From: AC-49 sp963817035
GTDB taxonomy: Bacteria; Actinomycetota; Thermoleophilia; Solirubrobacterales; Solirubrobacteraceae
Assembly (NCBI GenBank): GCA_963817035.1
Contig: CAWFMM010000003.1
Location: forward strand, 682,001-746,000
Length of the DNA: 64,000 nt
Direction: 5' to 3'
The notes under the pieces are model-generated. The model was not told where the DNA came from, searched no databases, and was given only the letters and a program-made list of their open reading frames with translations. Below are positions 44,612 through 54,848 of the stretch, in pieces. Position 1 is the stretch's first letter; the number at the start of each line of letters is the position of its first letter. Made by a program: the position numbers and the translations under genes.

Positions 44612-45811
44612 CTACCGCGGGCGGATCAGGTAGCGGTGTCCGGCCGTGACGAGGATCGTCTTGTTGCGCACGTCGTCGTGGACGGCGACGATGCCGCGCT
44701 TGACGACGACGAGCGTCGATCCGTCGCAGCGATCCACGACCTCCCAGTTCGTGCCGCGCACCGCGGCCGAACCGCGTTGGCCGACCGTCCGGAACGTGCC
44801 GTGGCCATCGCCCCAGACGAACCGGGACTTCGGTGCCGCCTTCGACTTCGCCTTCGCCTTGGTCGCCCGCGCCAGCGAGCTCGCGATCCGCGCGCAGTGC
44901 GCCAGCGGGCCGGTCAGCTTCAGATCGACGCGGCCCGCGGCGTTGCCCGGCTGCGTGACCTTGAAGCGGCCGCCGTAGAAGTCCGACGTTTTGGTCACCG
45001 GACTCAGCGGGGCCGTCGCAGCGACCATTCGGATGCGGCCGTTCGTGACGTCGACCTCAGTGTTCACCGGGAGCTGCTGGCCGCTGACCGCGAGAGGGAC
45101 GAAGGACGTGCTCGGCGGGATCCTGACGAGCACCGTGCCGGTGACCGTGGCGACGTTGACGCTCTTGCCCTCGACCGGCGGCGGCAGCGTGGACAAGCCG
45201 GCGTTCGGCGGGATCGTCGGCGGCGTGTCCGGCGGCGGCGTGGTCGGTGGCGTGAAGTCGATCGTCGCCCGCACGAGCAGCTGCGTCGAGTTCACGCCGC
45301 CCGGCGTGAACGTCGTGCTGCTGTCGTCGGCCAGCGGGTACGGCGGATCCATGAAGTCCTCCTCGGCCCCGGGGATCCCGCTGATCACCGGCACGTTGCC
45401 GCCGACCACGCTCTCGAGCCCGAGCCGCTCACCGGCCTGGATCGGCAGGCTCGTCGTAAACGGCCCGCGCACGACGTCGGTGGCGTCGGGGGTCGCCGGA
45501 GCCGCGGCACTCGTGCCCACGGCGCGTAGGCTGTTGACCCCCGACGGGCTCATGACGCGAAGCCGCAGCTGCTCGCCGGCCACCATGCTGCCCTGACGGT
45601 AGCTCCAGGACGTGATGACGCCCGTGACCGGAGACTCGGCGACGTAGTTCGCATCCCCGTTGATGAGCTGAAACCCAATCGTGTTCACGTTGAGGAACTG
45701 CTGGGCGCCACCGGCAGGCAGGTTCAGGCTCCCGATCACCGTCGTGTCGGCGCGCGCGGCGCCGGTCAGGGCCACGGCAAACAGCGCCACGACGCAGGCC
45801 AGGCGCCTCAT
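44612..45811 (-). CDS. Secreted protein with C-terminal FecR-like domain
   Basis: 399 residues. Signal peptide MRRLACVVALFAVALTGAAR (cleavage after ARA). Residues 25-190 are a beta-rich part of unknown type, then a Thr/Pro linker (TPPTTPPPDTPPTIPP). From about 215 the pattern fits FecR-type sensors: VTGTVLVRIPPSTSFVPLAV, LPVNTEVDVTNGRIRM, VRGTNWEVVDRCDGSTLVVV, KRGIVAVHDDVRN. Start overlaps the crp stop (ATGA) and its stop abuts the cyclase ATG, so it links regulator and cyclase. Likely an envelope partner or ligand of the CHASE2 sensor. Confidence 0.75.
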   Translation of the reverse strand: MRRLACVVALFAVALTGAARADTTVIGSLNLPAGGAQQFLNVNTIGFQLINGDANYVAESPVTGVITSWSYRQGSMVAGEQLRLRVMSPSGVNSLRAVGTSAAAPATPDATDVVRGPFTTSLPIQAGERLGLESVVGGNVPVISGIPGAEEDFMDPPYPLADDSSTTFTPGGVNSTQLLVRATIDFTPPTTPPPDTPPTIPPNAGLSTLPPPVEGKSVNVATVTGTVLVRIPPSTSFVPLAVSGQQLPVNTEVDVTNGRIRMVAATAPLSPVTKTSDFYGGRFKVTQPGNAAGRVDLKLTGPLAHCARIASSLARATKAKAKSKAAPKSRFVWGDGHGTFRTVGQRGSAAVRGTNWEVVDRCDGSTLVVVKRGIVAVHDDVRNKTILVTAGHRYLIRPR

Positions 45812-46494
45812 GTCGAGCGCCCCCGCAACGCATCAAGATCGAGGATCACGATCGAACGCCGCGCGGTCTCGACCCAGTTCAGCGAGCGCAACGTCTGCAG
45901 TGCGCGGCTCACCCCTTCGCGCGAGGTGCCGGTCCACGAGGCCAGGTCCTCCTGCGTGATCGGAAGATCGATCCGCACGCCGTCGCCCTGCTCGGAGCCG
46001 TAGCGCTCGCCGAGCTCGACGAGCCGCGCCGCGACCCGGCCCAGCGTGTCCTGCGCCGCGAAGCCGACGCGCTTGTCGTCGGCGTCGCGCAGACGGCCCG
46101 AGAGCAGCCGCATCATGTACACGGCCGCGCTCGGGGTGCGCGCGACGAAGGAGACGAAGTCGTCGGCGGTGACGCTCAGCGCCTCGACCGGCTCGAGCGC
46201 GACCGCGGTCGCACTGCGCGGCTCGCCGTCGATCGCCGACTGCTCGCCGAGGACGTCGCCCGGGCCGCGGATCGCCAGCAGCACGTCGCGCCCCTCGCTC
46301 GTGACGCGCGTCAGCTTGACCCGGCCGGCGATCAGGATCGCCACCGTGCTCGGCACGGTCTGCTCGTGAAACAACGCGGCGCCGCGAGCGAACCGGCGGA
46401 CGGTTCCGCGCTCGTGCAGCGGCGCCTGCTCCGCCGGCGTCAGTGCTGCCAGGAAGCTCTCCTGCTCCACGTCGAGAAGGGTACCGGCGTGCAC
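45808..46494 (-). CDS. Crp/Fnr-family transcription regulator
   Basis: 228 residues from the GTG at 46494. Cyclic-nucleotide binding domain with GPGDVLGEQSAIDGEPRSAT (the phosphate-binding cassette GE...RSAT), the long dimer helix and a winged helix with QEDLASWTGTSREGVSRALQ. No FNR-type cysteines, so cAMP is the likely effector. The frame is open to 46572 but that would cross the hairpin at 46526-46551, and 228 residues is the usual length. First gene of crp-fecR-cyclase with 4-nt and 0-nt junctions. A Crp-type dyad sits upstream of the neighbouring peptidase gene. Confidence 0.9.
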   Translation of the reverse strand: MHAGTLLDVEQESFLAALTPAEQAPLHERGTVRRFARGAALFHEQTVPSTVAILIAGRVKLTRVTSEGRDVLLAIRGPGDVLGEQSAIDGEPRSATAVALEPVEALSVTADDFVSFVARTPSAAVYMMRLLSGRLRDADDKRVGFAAQDTLGRVAARLVELGERYGSEQGDGVRIDLPITQEDLASWTGTSREGVSRALQTLRSLNWVETARRSIVILDLDALRGRST

Positions 46495-46525
46495 CGCATC
46501 TACCGAGCGAACGGGGGATGACGCA

Positions 46526-46551
46526 CGGCGCGCCCCCGAAGGGGCGCGCCG
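46526..46551 (-). terminator. GC stem-loop between C39-like gene and crp
   Basis: CGGCGCGCCCC (46526-46536) and GGGGCGCGCCG (46541-46551) form a perfect 11-bp stem with a CGAA loop, 23 nt after the stop of the C39-like gene. No T-run follows on the minus strand. Probably ends that transcript and argues against the longer crp start. Confidence 0.65.
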
Positions 46552-46574
46552 CGTGATCGTGGTGATCGTCATCT

Positions 46575-48359
46575 CTACGCACCGGGCTGATCAGCCTGGA
46601 GGCCGGCGCTCAGCACCGTCTGCGAGGCGCGGACGATCGAGCTGGGCGCGGTCACCGCGGTGTGCCGGGTCGTCGCGGCGCTGTGACCGATGACGATCGA
46701 GCCGAGCTTCGTCTTGGCGATCGGGCTGACAACCGGCGTCACGTTGACGACCGGAGCGTTGGCCAGCGACGCCAGCGAGCTGGCCGTCGTGGTCGCGGTG
46801 GTCGTCGGTGCGACGACAACCGGGGTGTTGGCGGGGATCGAGGCCGAGATGGCCGGCGTGTTGGCGACGGTCGTCGAGACAGCCGGGTTCACCGGGGCCG
46901 GGGCGGGCAGCGGGGCCGAGATCACGGTGCTGGCGACGCCGGCCGCCTTGATCGTCAGCTTGCCGCTGGTCGGATCGACCGTCGCGTTGACGACCGTCGC
47001 CTTGGACACCGCCGAGGCGGGCAGAGCGACCGTGCCCTGGGTCGCCAGCGAGGAGCCGAGGACCTGGACGGCCTGGCTCTTCGGCGTGACCGCGTCGATC
47101 TGGCCGCGCACCGGGTCAAAGGCGATCGCGGCGACCGTGCTGTCGAGTGTCGTCTTGGCGCCCTTGACGCCCATGTTCGAGACGGCCGAGACGTCACGGC
47201 CGGCGGCCGCGTAGATCGTGTCGCCCGCGGTGTCAACGGCCAGCGACGTGACGTTGGCGCCCACCTTGGTCAGCGCGGTCGAGACCCCGGTGGCCAGGTT
47301 GAGCTTGAAGACCGTCTTGCTGTTGGTCATCGAGTAGTACGCCGAATCACCGGCCGGCGAGAGCTGGGCATCGGCGACGGTGCCCTTGAGCGCCGTGGCG
47401 TACCGGGCGACCTGCGAGGCCTTCTGGACGAGAATCGTGTTCGACTTGGCGGTCAGCGTGTACGACGGCTGCAGGATCGTGTAACCCTCGATGTACGCGC
47501 TGCCACCGGCGTAGCCCGGCATGTTCCAGTAGGTCTCGGTCTGGCGATCGGACCGCTGCGGGGTGCCATCTCCGTTGAGGAAGATCGCGGTGACCGAGTT
47601 GACCGCCTGGATGCGGTTGGTGAACGCCGACTGCGTGAAGCTGCCGCCGACGTCGTCGGGATCCATGAAGTTCAGCCCGCCGTTGTCGAAGCCGGTCATG
47701 GCGACGAAGTGCCCGCCGGTGCGCTGCAGCGCGTTGACGGTGACGCCGCCGAGCTTCACGGTCACCGGCTTGTAGTAGCCGAAGCGCACGAGGACGGGAT
47801 TGCCGACAGCCTCGGCGAACGCGGCGATGCCCAGGTTCGGGGCCTGCCAATCGTCACCGGTGCCGGGGAACTCCGAGACGAGCCCGAAGTGCTTGGCCGT
47901 CGTGCCGTACTTGGCGTTCCAGGCGAGCAGGCCGCTCTCGAGGCCGCTCTGGTATGTGCCGATCTTGTTGGGCTCGATGCCCATCATCGTGCCGAGCGTC
48001 GACAGCTTGCTCGTCACCTGCTCGTAGCTGCCGGCACCGGAGAACAGGTGCGGACCGACGATGTTGCTCGCGCCGTGATCGCCGAGGAACGCGAGCGCGT
48101 CGAGCGCCGAGGTCTCGGCGCAGTAGAGCTTGCCGCCGTTGGGCAGTCCGGCGTGGTAGACGCCCGCGGCGTCGTTGCCGGCGAGGCGTTCCTGGTCGTA
48201 GTCGGGCATGTCGGCGTACGTGAAGACGCTGGTGGACATTGGCTTGGCGAGTGCCGGAGCAGCGGGCATCGCGCCGAAGGCGCCGGCGACGCATCCGGCC
48301 ATGGCGGCCAGCGTCGCGGCGTAGCGGGAGAGACGGGAAAAACGAGCGGTGATGAGCAT
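46575..48359 (-). CDS. Secreted C39-like cysteine peptidase with beta-propeller-like middle
   Basis: 594 residues. Signal peptide (LAAMAGCVAGAFGAMPAAPA region). Residues about 45-250 form a papain-like C39-type domain: catalytic Cys in KLYCAETSALDALAFLGDHG, and the His/Asp pair in GGHFVAMTGFDNGGLNFMDP. The middle (about 300-450) has repeating strands with KLNLATGVSTALTKVGANVT and TIYAAAGRDVSAVSN, like short propeller blades. The end is a Thr/Ala/Pro-rich stretch. ATG at 48359 with AGGAG 9 nt upstream. A Crp-type dyad lies 89 nt upstream, and the crp gene is immediately downstream. Confidence 0.75.
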   Translation of the reverse strand: MLITARFSRLSRYAATLAAMAGCVAGAFGAMPAAPALAKPMSTSVFTYADMPDYDQERLAGNDAAGVYHAGLPNGGKLYCAETSALDALAFLGDHGASNIVGPHLFSGAGSYEQVTSKLSTLGTMMGIEPNKIGTYQSGLESGLLAWNAKYGTTAKHFGLVSEFPGTGDDWQAPNLGIAAFAEAVGNPVLVRFGYYKPVTVKLGGVTVNALQRTGGHFVAMTGFDNGGLNFMDPDDVGGSFTQSAFTNRIQAVNSVTAIFLNGDGTPQRSDRQTETYWNMPGYAGGSAYIEGYTILQPSYTLTAKSNTILVQKASQVARYATALKGTVADAQLSPAGDSAYYSMTNSKTVFKLNLATGVSTALTKVGANVTSLAVDTAGDTIYAAAGRDVSAVSNMGVKGAKTTLDSTVAAIAFDPVRGQIDAVTPKSQAVQVLGSSLATQGTVALPASAVSKATVVNATVDPTSGKLTIKAAGVASTVISAPLPAPAPVNPAVSTTVANTPAISASIPANTPVVVAPTTTATTTASSLASLANAPVVNVTPVVSPIAKTKLGSIVIGHSAATTRHTAVTAPSSIVRASQTVLSAGLQADQPGA

Positions 48360-48447
48360 GACATGACTCCTGTGTGGTGGGGTGAATGCGATGGCTGCAT
48401 CCCATCGCCCCCCGGGCGTCGTGTCGGTGCGTTCTGCGGTGCCGCGA

Positions 48448-48465
48448 ACGTGATCTATGTCACGT
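48448..48465. promoter_or_regulatory. Crp-type binding dyad
   Basis: ACGTGATCTATGTCACGT is an 18-bp dyad with perfect 6-bp arms and the core GTGA-N6-TCAC expected for Crp proteins. It lies upstream of the C39-like gene (start 48359) and right at the stop of the beta-helix gene. A further small hairpin (CGATGG/CCATCG at 48389-48407) sits between it and the start codon. Confidence 0.65.
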
Positions 48466-50447
48466 CAGCGCGAGATCGTGAAGGCGGCCGTGACGGCCTT
48501 GCCCGTGTTGCGCGCCCGGTCCTTTGGCGTGATCGCCGCCTGGTAGGAGCCCGCGGGCAGGGCACGACCGTGGAAGCGGCCGCTGAACGCGATCGCGTTG
48601 GCGCCCTTGACGAGCTTGGCGCGGGTCAGCGTCTGCTTGGCCGTGAGCAACGTGCACGCGTGGCCCTTGCGGTTGGTTTTCGACGGCGCCTTGCAGCTGC
48701 TCTGCTTGCCGGCCTTCTGGGTACGGCCCGTGCGCTTGAGTGCGACGACGATCGACGCCGAGGCCGGCTCGGAGAGCGTGAAGTGCAGCGTGCTGCCGAT
48801 CGGCGGGCGCTTCTTCTTCTTGGCTGCGGTGGTCGCGGTGTTGTTGGTCGTCGAGGCGCGGAAGGTCTTCGGCGAGAACGCGGCCTTCGTGATGACCGGC
48901 TTCGTCTTGTCGACGACGACGGGGATCAGGCCCGACGCGAGCGCGGCGCCGATGAGTCCGGTCGAGTCGGTGACCGTGAATGTGCCGCCGAACGCGCCCA
49001 CGGCGGAGAACGCATGCGATGCCGTCGCGCCGGTGGCGGTGGTGCCGTCGGAAAACGTCCAGCCCGTCGGGGTCACGACGTCGCCGGGGTCGGGGTCGGT
49101 CGCGCCGCCCGTGAACGCCAGCGGCGTACCGACCGTGAACGGGCCGGCGACCGTCGCGGCGGCGATCGGCGGACGATGCTGGTACTCGATCGCGCCGGCG
49201 TCGGGGATCACGCCGCCGCCGGGGTGGCCCGTGACGCTGCGCGGCTGGCCGAGCAGGTCGGTGCCGACCGTCGTCTTCGCCGGGTCGGCGCGGTCGATGG
49301 CCGGCGAGTCGAAGCGTGTATAGAGCAGCCCACCCTGGTCGACGAGCAGCGGGTCGCCGATCGCGACCGACGCGGTTGTGTTGATCGCGCCGCTGCCACC
49401 CGATCCGGTGTTGGTGTAGGCGTTGCTCGAGAAGACGGAGGCGGTGGCGTTGATCGTCGCCGTCCCGGTGGTGTGGACCACCGCGAGCGGAGTGGCCACG
49501 CCGGTGACAATCGAGTTGGCGAGGTTGATCGTCAGTGGCGGCGAGCTCGGGGTCGCGGCGCGAACGCCGATGCTGGCGCCGCCGCCGTTGCCGAGGATCG
49601 TCAGATGCGACGCGGTGAATCTGCCGGCCGTTGCGAACGGGGCGCTCATGGCGACCGCCGGCGCGGCGCTGTCCATCCGGATCTGGATGTTGTCGGCCGT
49701 CGTCGCGTCGCTCACTCCCGTATTGGTGAGTTGGAACGAGAGCCCGGTCGTGTTGCCGTGCAGCCGCAGATTACGCAGCACGTCGTCCGAGCCCGTCGAT
49801 GACCCCGACCACAGCTTGTCGGCGACGATCGTCGAGTCCGTGATGGTCACATTCCCGTTGGGCTGGTAGACCCCCGCCGCGCCGCCGGTCAGTGGCATCT
49901 CGATGTCCATGTGGTCGAACGTGCCGCGGTTGGAGAGCCGCAGCGCGGTGCCGGTCATCGCGCCCTGGGCGACCATGTCGACCCGGTGCAGCGCGGTCGG
50001 CTCGAAGACACCGCTGCCTGAGAAGCCCGACGGCATCGAGATCGTGAGGTCCTGGAGGATCGCGTCGGCGTTCGGAGTGGACGCCGCGAACTGGAGGATC
50101 GGGCTCGACAGGTCGCCCGCGCGGGTGATCGTCGTCTGCCCGACGCCCGCCCCCTGGATCGTCACATCATTGGTCGCGTTGTTGCCCGAGTCGAACGAGA
50201 AGTCGCCCGCCGTCTGCGCGGTGAAGGTCCCGGCGGCGAGCAGGACCGTGTCGGCGACCGCAGTCGAAGCCGCCGCTGCGGCCAGCGCCTGCGAGAACGT
50301 CTTCGTGTCGTCGGCGCCGAGCGGGCAGTTCGGCGGCTCATTGCCGCCGCTCTTGACGCAGTACGTCGCCGCCGACGCCGATTGCGCCCACGCCGCGCAC
50401 AGCACCGCCACCAGACCGACCATCCCTGAGATCTGGCTCCGGCGCAT
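48465..50447 (-). CDS. Secreted right-handed beta-helix protein with PKD-like C-terminal part
   Basis: 660 residues. Signal peptide MRRSQISGMVGLVAVLCAAW, cleavage after SASA. Residues 30-400 read as a parallel beta-helix: DVTIQGAGVGQTTITRAGDL, ILQDLTISMPSGFSG, VTITDSTIVADKL, LTINLANSIVTGVATPL and DAGAIEYQHRP, the usual ending of such proteins. A PKD-like domain follows (TFSDGTTATGATASHAFSAV) and a basic C-terminal domain with cysteines. The ATG at 50447 starts the signal peptide; a GTG eight codons upstream is in frame. Role unknown: adhesion or polysaccharide binding are possible. Confidence 0.75.
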   Translation of the reverse strand: MRRSQISGMVGLVAVLCAAWAQSASAATYCVKSGGNEPPNCPLGADDTKTFSQALAAAAASTAVADTVLLAAGTFTAQTAGDFSFDSGNNATNDVTIQGAGVGQTTITRAGDLSSPILQFAASTPNADAILQDLTISMPSGFSGSGVFEPTALHRVDMVAQGAMTGTALRLSNRGTFDHMDIEMPLTGGAAGVYQPNGNVTITDSTIVADKLWSGSSTGSDDVLRNLRLHGNTTGLSFQLTNTGVSDATTADNIQIRMDSAAPAVAMSAPFATAGRFTASHLTILGNGGGASIGVRAATPSSPPLTINLANSIVTGVATPLAVVHTTGTATINATASVFSSNAYTNTGSGGSGAINTTASVAIGDPLLVDQGGLLYTRFDSPAIDRADPAKTTVGTDLLGQPRSVTGHPGGGVIPDAGAIEYQHRPPIAAATVAGPFTVGTPLAFTGGATDPDPGDVVTPTGWTFSDGTTATGATASHAFSAVGAFGGTFTVTDSTGLIGAALASGLIPVVVDKTKPVITKAAFSPKTFRASTTNNTATTAAKKKKRPPIGSTLHFTLSEPASASIVVALKRTGRTQKAGKQSSCKAPSKTNRKGHACTLLTAKQTLTRAKLVKGANAIAFSGRFHGRALPAGSYQAAITPKDRARNTGKAVTAAFTISR

Positions 50448-50489
50448 CGGCAGCCATTGTGCCCTACCCACTATCGTGAATGCCGTTCC

Positions 50490-50561
50490 GGGGGCGTGGT
50501 GCTAACGGGAACACGCGGCCTTTGCAAGGCTGAGTTGGGGGTTCGATTCCCCCCGCCTCCA
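50490..50561 (+). tRNA. tRNA-Ala (anticodon TGC)
   Basis: 72 nt that fold into a cloverleaf: acceptor GGGGGCG/CGCCTCC with a G3-U70 wobble, the alanine identity pair; anticodon stem CGGCC/GGCTG with loop TTTGCAA (anticodon TGC at 50523-50525); 4-nt variable loop; T arm GGGGG-TTCGATT-CCCCC. The D arm is weak (three pairs, GTG/CAC, loop with AACGGGA) and position 14 is T instead of A. CCA is not encoded. Divergent from the beta-helix gene and at the left edge of the toxin-antitoxin island. Confidence 0.75.
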
Positions 50562-50583
50562 CTGCTGGTTCTGTGCGAATTCG

Positions 50584-50732
50584 ATGCCCGGCTATCTGCT
50601 GGGACGACTCGCGCTCCGTCAAGACCTCCAAGGTTCTACGAGCACTACGGCCTCACACGGATCGGCGCGACCGACCGCCTGGCGCTGAAGGTCGCCACCG
50701 CCCACGGCACCGTAGCAACGCGTAGCATCTGA
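50584..50732 (+). pseudogene. Remnant of a GNAT acetyltransferase (toxin-type)
   Basis: Two fragments in different frames: MPGYLLGRLALRQDLQG from 50584, like the beta-4/acetyl-CoA region of TacT-type GNAT toxins, and FYEHYGLTRIGATDRLALKV from 50634, like their C-terminal strand. The roughly 50 residues normally between them, and the N-terminal half, are missing. Lies between tRNA-Ala and an intact toxin-antitoxin pair. The match is from memory of family patterns. Confidence 0.55.
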
Positions 50733-50740
50733 TGCTACGC
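50720..50740 (+). promoter_or_regulatory. Operator palindrome of the toxin-antitoxin genes
   Basis: CGTAGCAT and ATGCTACG form an inverted repeat around CTG (9-bp arms counting the flanking G and C). It overlaps a TACGCT box (50736-50741) that ends 6 nt before the antitoxin ATG, so bound antitoxin would block a leaderless promoter. A half-site CGTAGCAACG lies just upstream at 50711. Confidence 0.65.
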
Positions 50741-50747
50741 TTGGTCC

Positions 50748-50999
50748 ATGGCGCGAGAAATCTCTGTCAGAGACCTGCGCAACCACACCGCCCAGGTCGT
50801 CGCCGCGGTGCGGGGTGGCGAGCGACTCTCGCTGACGGTGAACCGCACCCCAGTGGCCGACATCGTGCCGCACGCGGTCGATCGGAGTCCGTGGGTGCCC
50901 TCGGGGACTCTGCGACAGATCCTCGGCGAGGCCGCGGCCGACAGCGGACTGCTGGACGACCTCGCCGAAGTGCGCGGCGCACTTGTCGACGAGCCGTGA
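50748..50999 (+). CDS. Phd/YefM-family antitoxin
   Basis: 83 residues. N-terminal DNA-binding fold typical of Phd/YefM: MAREISVRDLRNHTAQVVAA, VRGGERLSLTVNRTPVADIV. The acidic C-terminus (AAADSGLLDDLAEVRGALVD) would wrap the toxin. Stop overlaps the VapC start by 4 nt (GTGA). Expected to neutralise the PIN toxin and repress its own operon through the palindrome just upstream. Confidence 0.93.
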   Translation: MAREISVRDLRNHTAQVVAAVRGGERLSLTVNRTPVADIVPHAVDRSPWVPSGTLRQILGEAAADSGLLDDLAEVRGALVDEP

Positions 51000-51379
51000 G
51001 TCGGGCGGTCGCGGACACGTCGGTATTCGTCGCGCGCGAGGCCGGGCGAGCACTCGGCGAGCTGCCGGATGAGATCGCCGTATCGGTCGTGACGGCCGCC
51101 GAGCTCGAACTCGGGGTGCTGCGTGCCCGAGATGCCGCGGTCAGGGCTCAGCGACTCGCAACGGTCTCGCGCGTACGCTCCGAGTACCCGTTGCTCCCGA
51201 TTGACGACGCGACGGCATCGTGCTTCGCGCGGATCGCCGACGAGGAGCTCCGGGCGGGCCGCAAGCTTCGACGTCACGACACCTGGATCGCCGCGACAGC
51301 AGCGCGGCACGGCGTCGCCGTGGTGACCCAAGACAGCGACTTCACCACGTTCGCATCAGTGCAAGTCATCCGAGTCTGA
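50996..51379 (+). CDS. VapC-type PIN-domain toxin ribonuclease
   Basis: 127 residues. PIN domain with the four acidic metal ligands: AVADTSVFVARE, TAAELELGVLRA, KLRRHDTWIAATAARHG and VVTQDSDFTTF. Cleaves RNA (often tRNA or rRNA) when not bound by antitoxin. GTG start coupled to the antitoxin gene. The pair is intact, unlike the GNAT remnant next to it. Confidence 0.93.
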   Translation: MSRAVADTSVFVAREAGRALGELPDEIAVSVVTAAELELGVLRARDAAVRAQRLATVSRVRSEYPLLPIDDATASCFARIADEELRAGRKLRRHDTWIAATAARHGVAVVTQDSDFTTFASVQVIRV

Positions 51380-51419
51380 CAGCGCCTTCCGCGAACCGAC
51401 GCTATCTGACCTCGTTCCA

Positions 51420-51481
51420 ACGGTCTTGAACACCGGAGTCCCTGCAAAGGGACCGCGGGTTCGAGTCCCCGCGCTCCGCCG
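51420..51481 (+). pseudogene. 3' fragment of a tRNA-Ser (TGA) gene
   Basis: Anticodon arm ACGGT-CTTGAAC-ACCGG (anticodon TGA), long variable arm GTCCC-TGCAAA-GGGAC, T arm with GGTTCGAGTCCC carrying one extra C, and the acceptor 3' strand CGCTCC with G and CC. The 5' half (acceptor 5' strand and D arm) is absent. Such a fragment at the edge of an island is typical of an attachment-site remnant from integrase-mediated insertion. Confidence 0.6.
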
Positions 51482-51565
51482 ATGCGCCGAGCAGACCTTG
51501 GGCATTGTCGTTCCCGGCGGCCGCAGTCACCGACCGCTTCGGCGGGTCGTCGCGGTTCTGGTCCT

Positions 51566-51969
51566 TCACGCTGCCCGCATCTCCAGCGCGGACGCGTCGA
51601 TCGACGCGCGCAGGACGCGCTCGAGCTCGTCGCGGTCCATGCCCTTGCGGACGTAGGCCATCGCGCCGGCGACGATCATCTCGCGGACGGTGGAGTCGCT
51701 CTCGTCGGCCGACAGCGCGACGATCGCGGTCTCGGGGACGCGGGCGCGGATCTCGCGGGTCGCGCGTAGCCCGCCGCCGCCGGGCATCTCGACGTCGAGG
51801 ATGACGAGGTCGGGGCGCAGGGTGTCGACGGCCTCGATCGCCTCGTCGGCATCACGGGCGCTGCCGACGACGGCGAAGCCGGTGTTGAGGTGGAGTGAGA
51901 GGGCTGAGCGGACGACGGGGTCGTCGTCGGCGATCACCACCCGCGGCTTGCCGGCGGGCTCGGGATTGG

Positions 51970-51973
<4 letters not shown>
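51566..51973 (-). CDS. Single-domain response regulator
   Basis: 135 residues, one receiver domain and no output domain. Acidic pair in RVVIADDDPVVRSALSLH, phospho-acceptor in DLVILDVEMPGGGGLRATRE, Ser in IVALSADESD and the conserved Lys in AYVRKGMDRDE. Its ATG overlaps the stop of the hybrid kinase by 4 nt. Probably a phosphate carrier or sink for that kinase's HPt domain. Confidence 0.93.
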
Positions 51974-54774
<2,801 letters not shown>

Positions 54775-54848
54775 ACCCGGGTGATCGGCCAACAGCGGCG
54801 GAACATAATGCTCCGTTATCCGCTCCTTCGATTCGTCATGCTGTGTCG

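Noticed and set aside
46495..46572. Longer crp start with 26 extra codons
   Set aside because: It would cross a perfect 11-bp hairpin and give an Arg-rich leader; 228 residues from GTG 46494 is the normal length.
46662..49802. 1046-codon plus-strand open frame
   Set aside because: It runs antisense through the C39-like and beta-helix genes and is Arg/Gly/Asp-rich with no domain; the minus-strand genes have signal peptides and recognisable folds.
51437..51456. tRNA-Cys (GCA) anticodon arm
   Set aside because: CTGCAAA gives a poorly paired stem as an anticodon arm; GTCCC/GGGAC fits better as the long variable arm of a tRNA-Ser with TGA anticodon just upstream.
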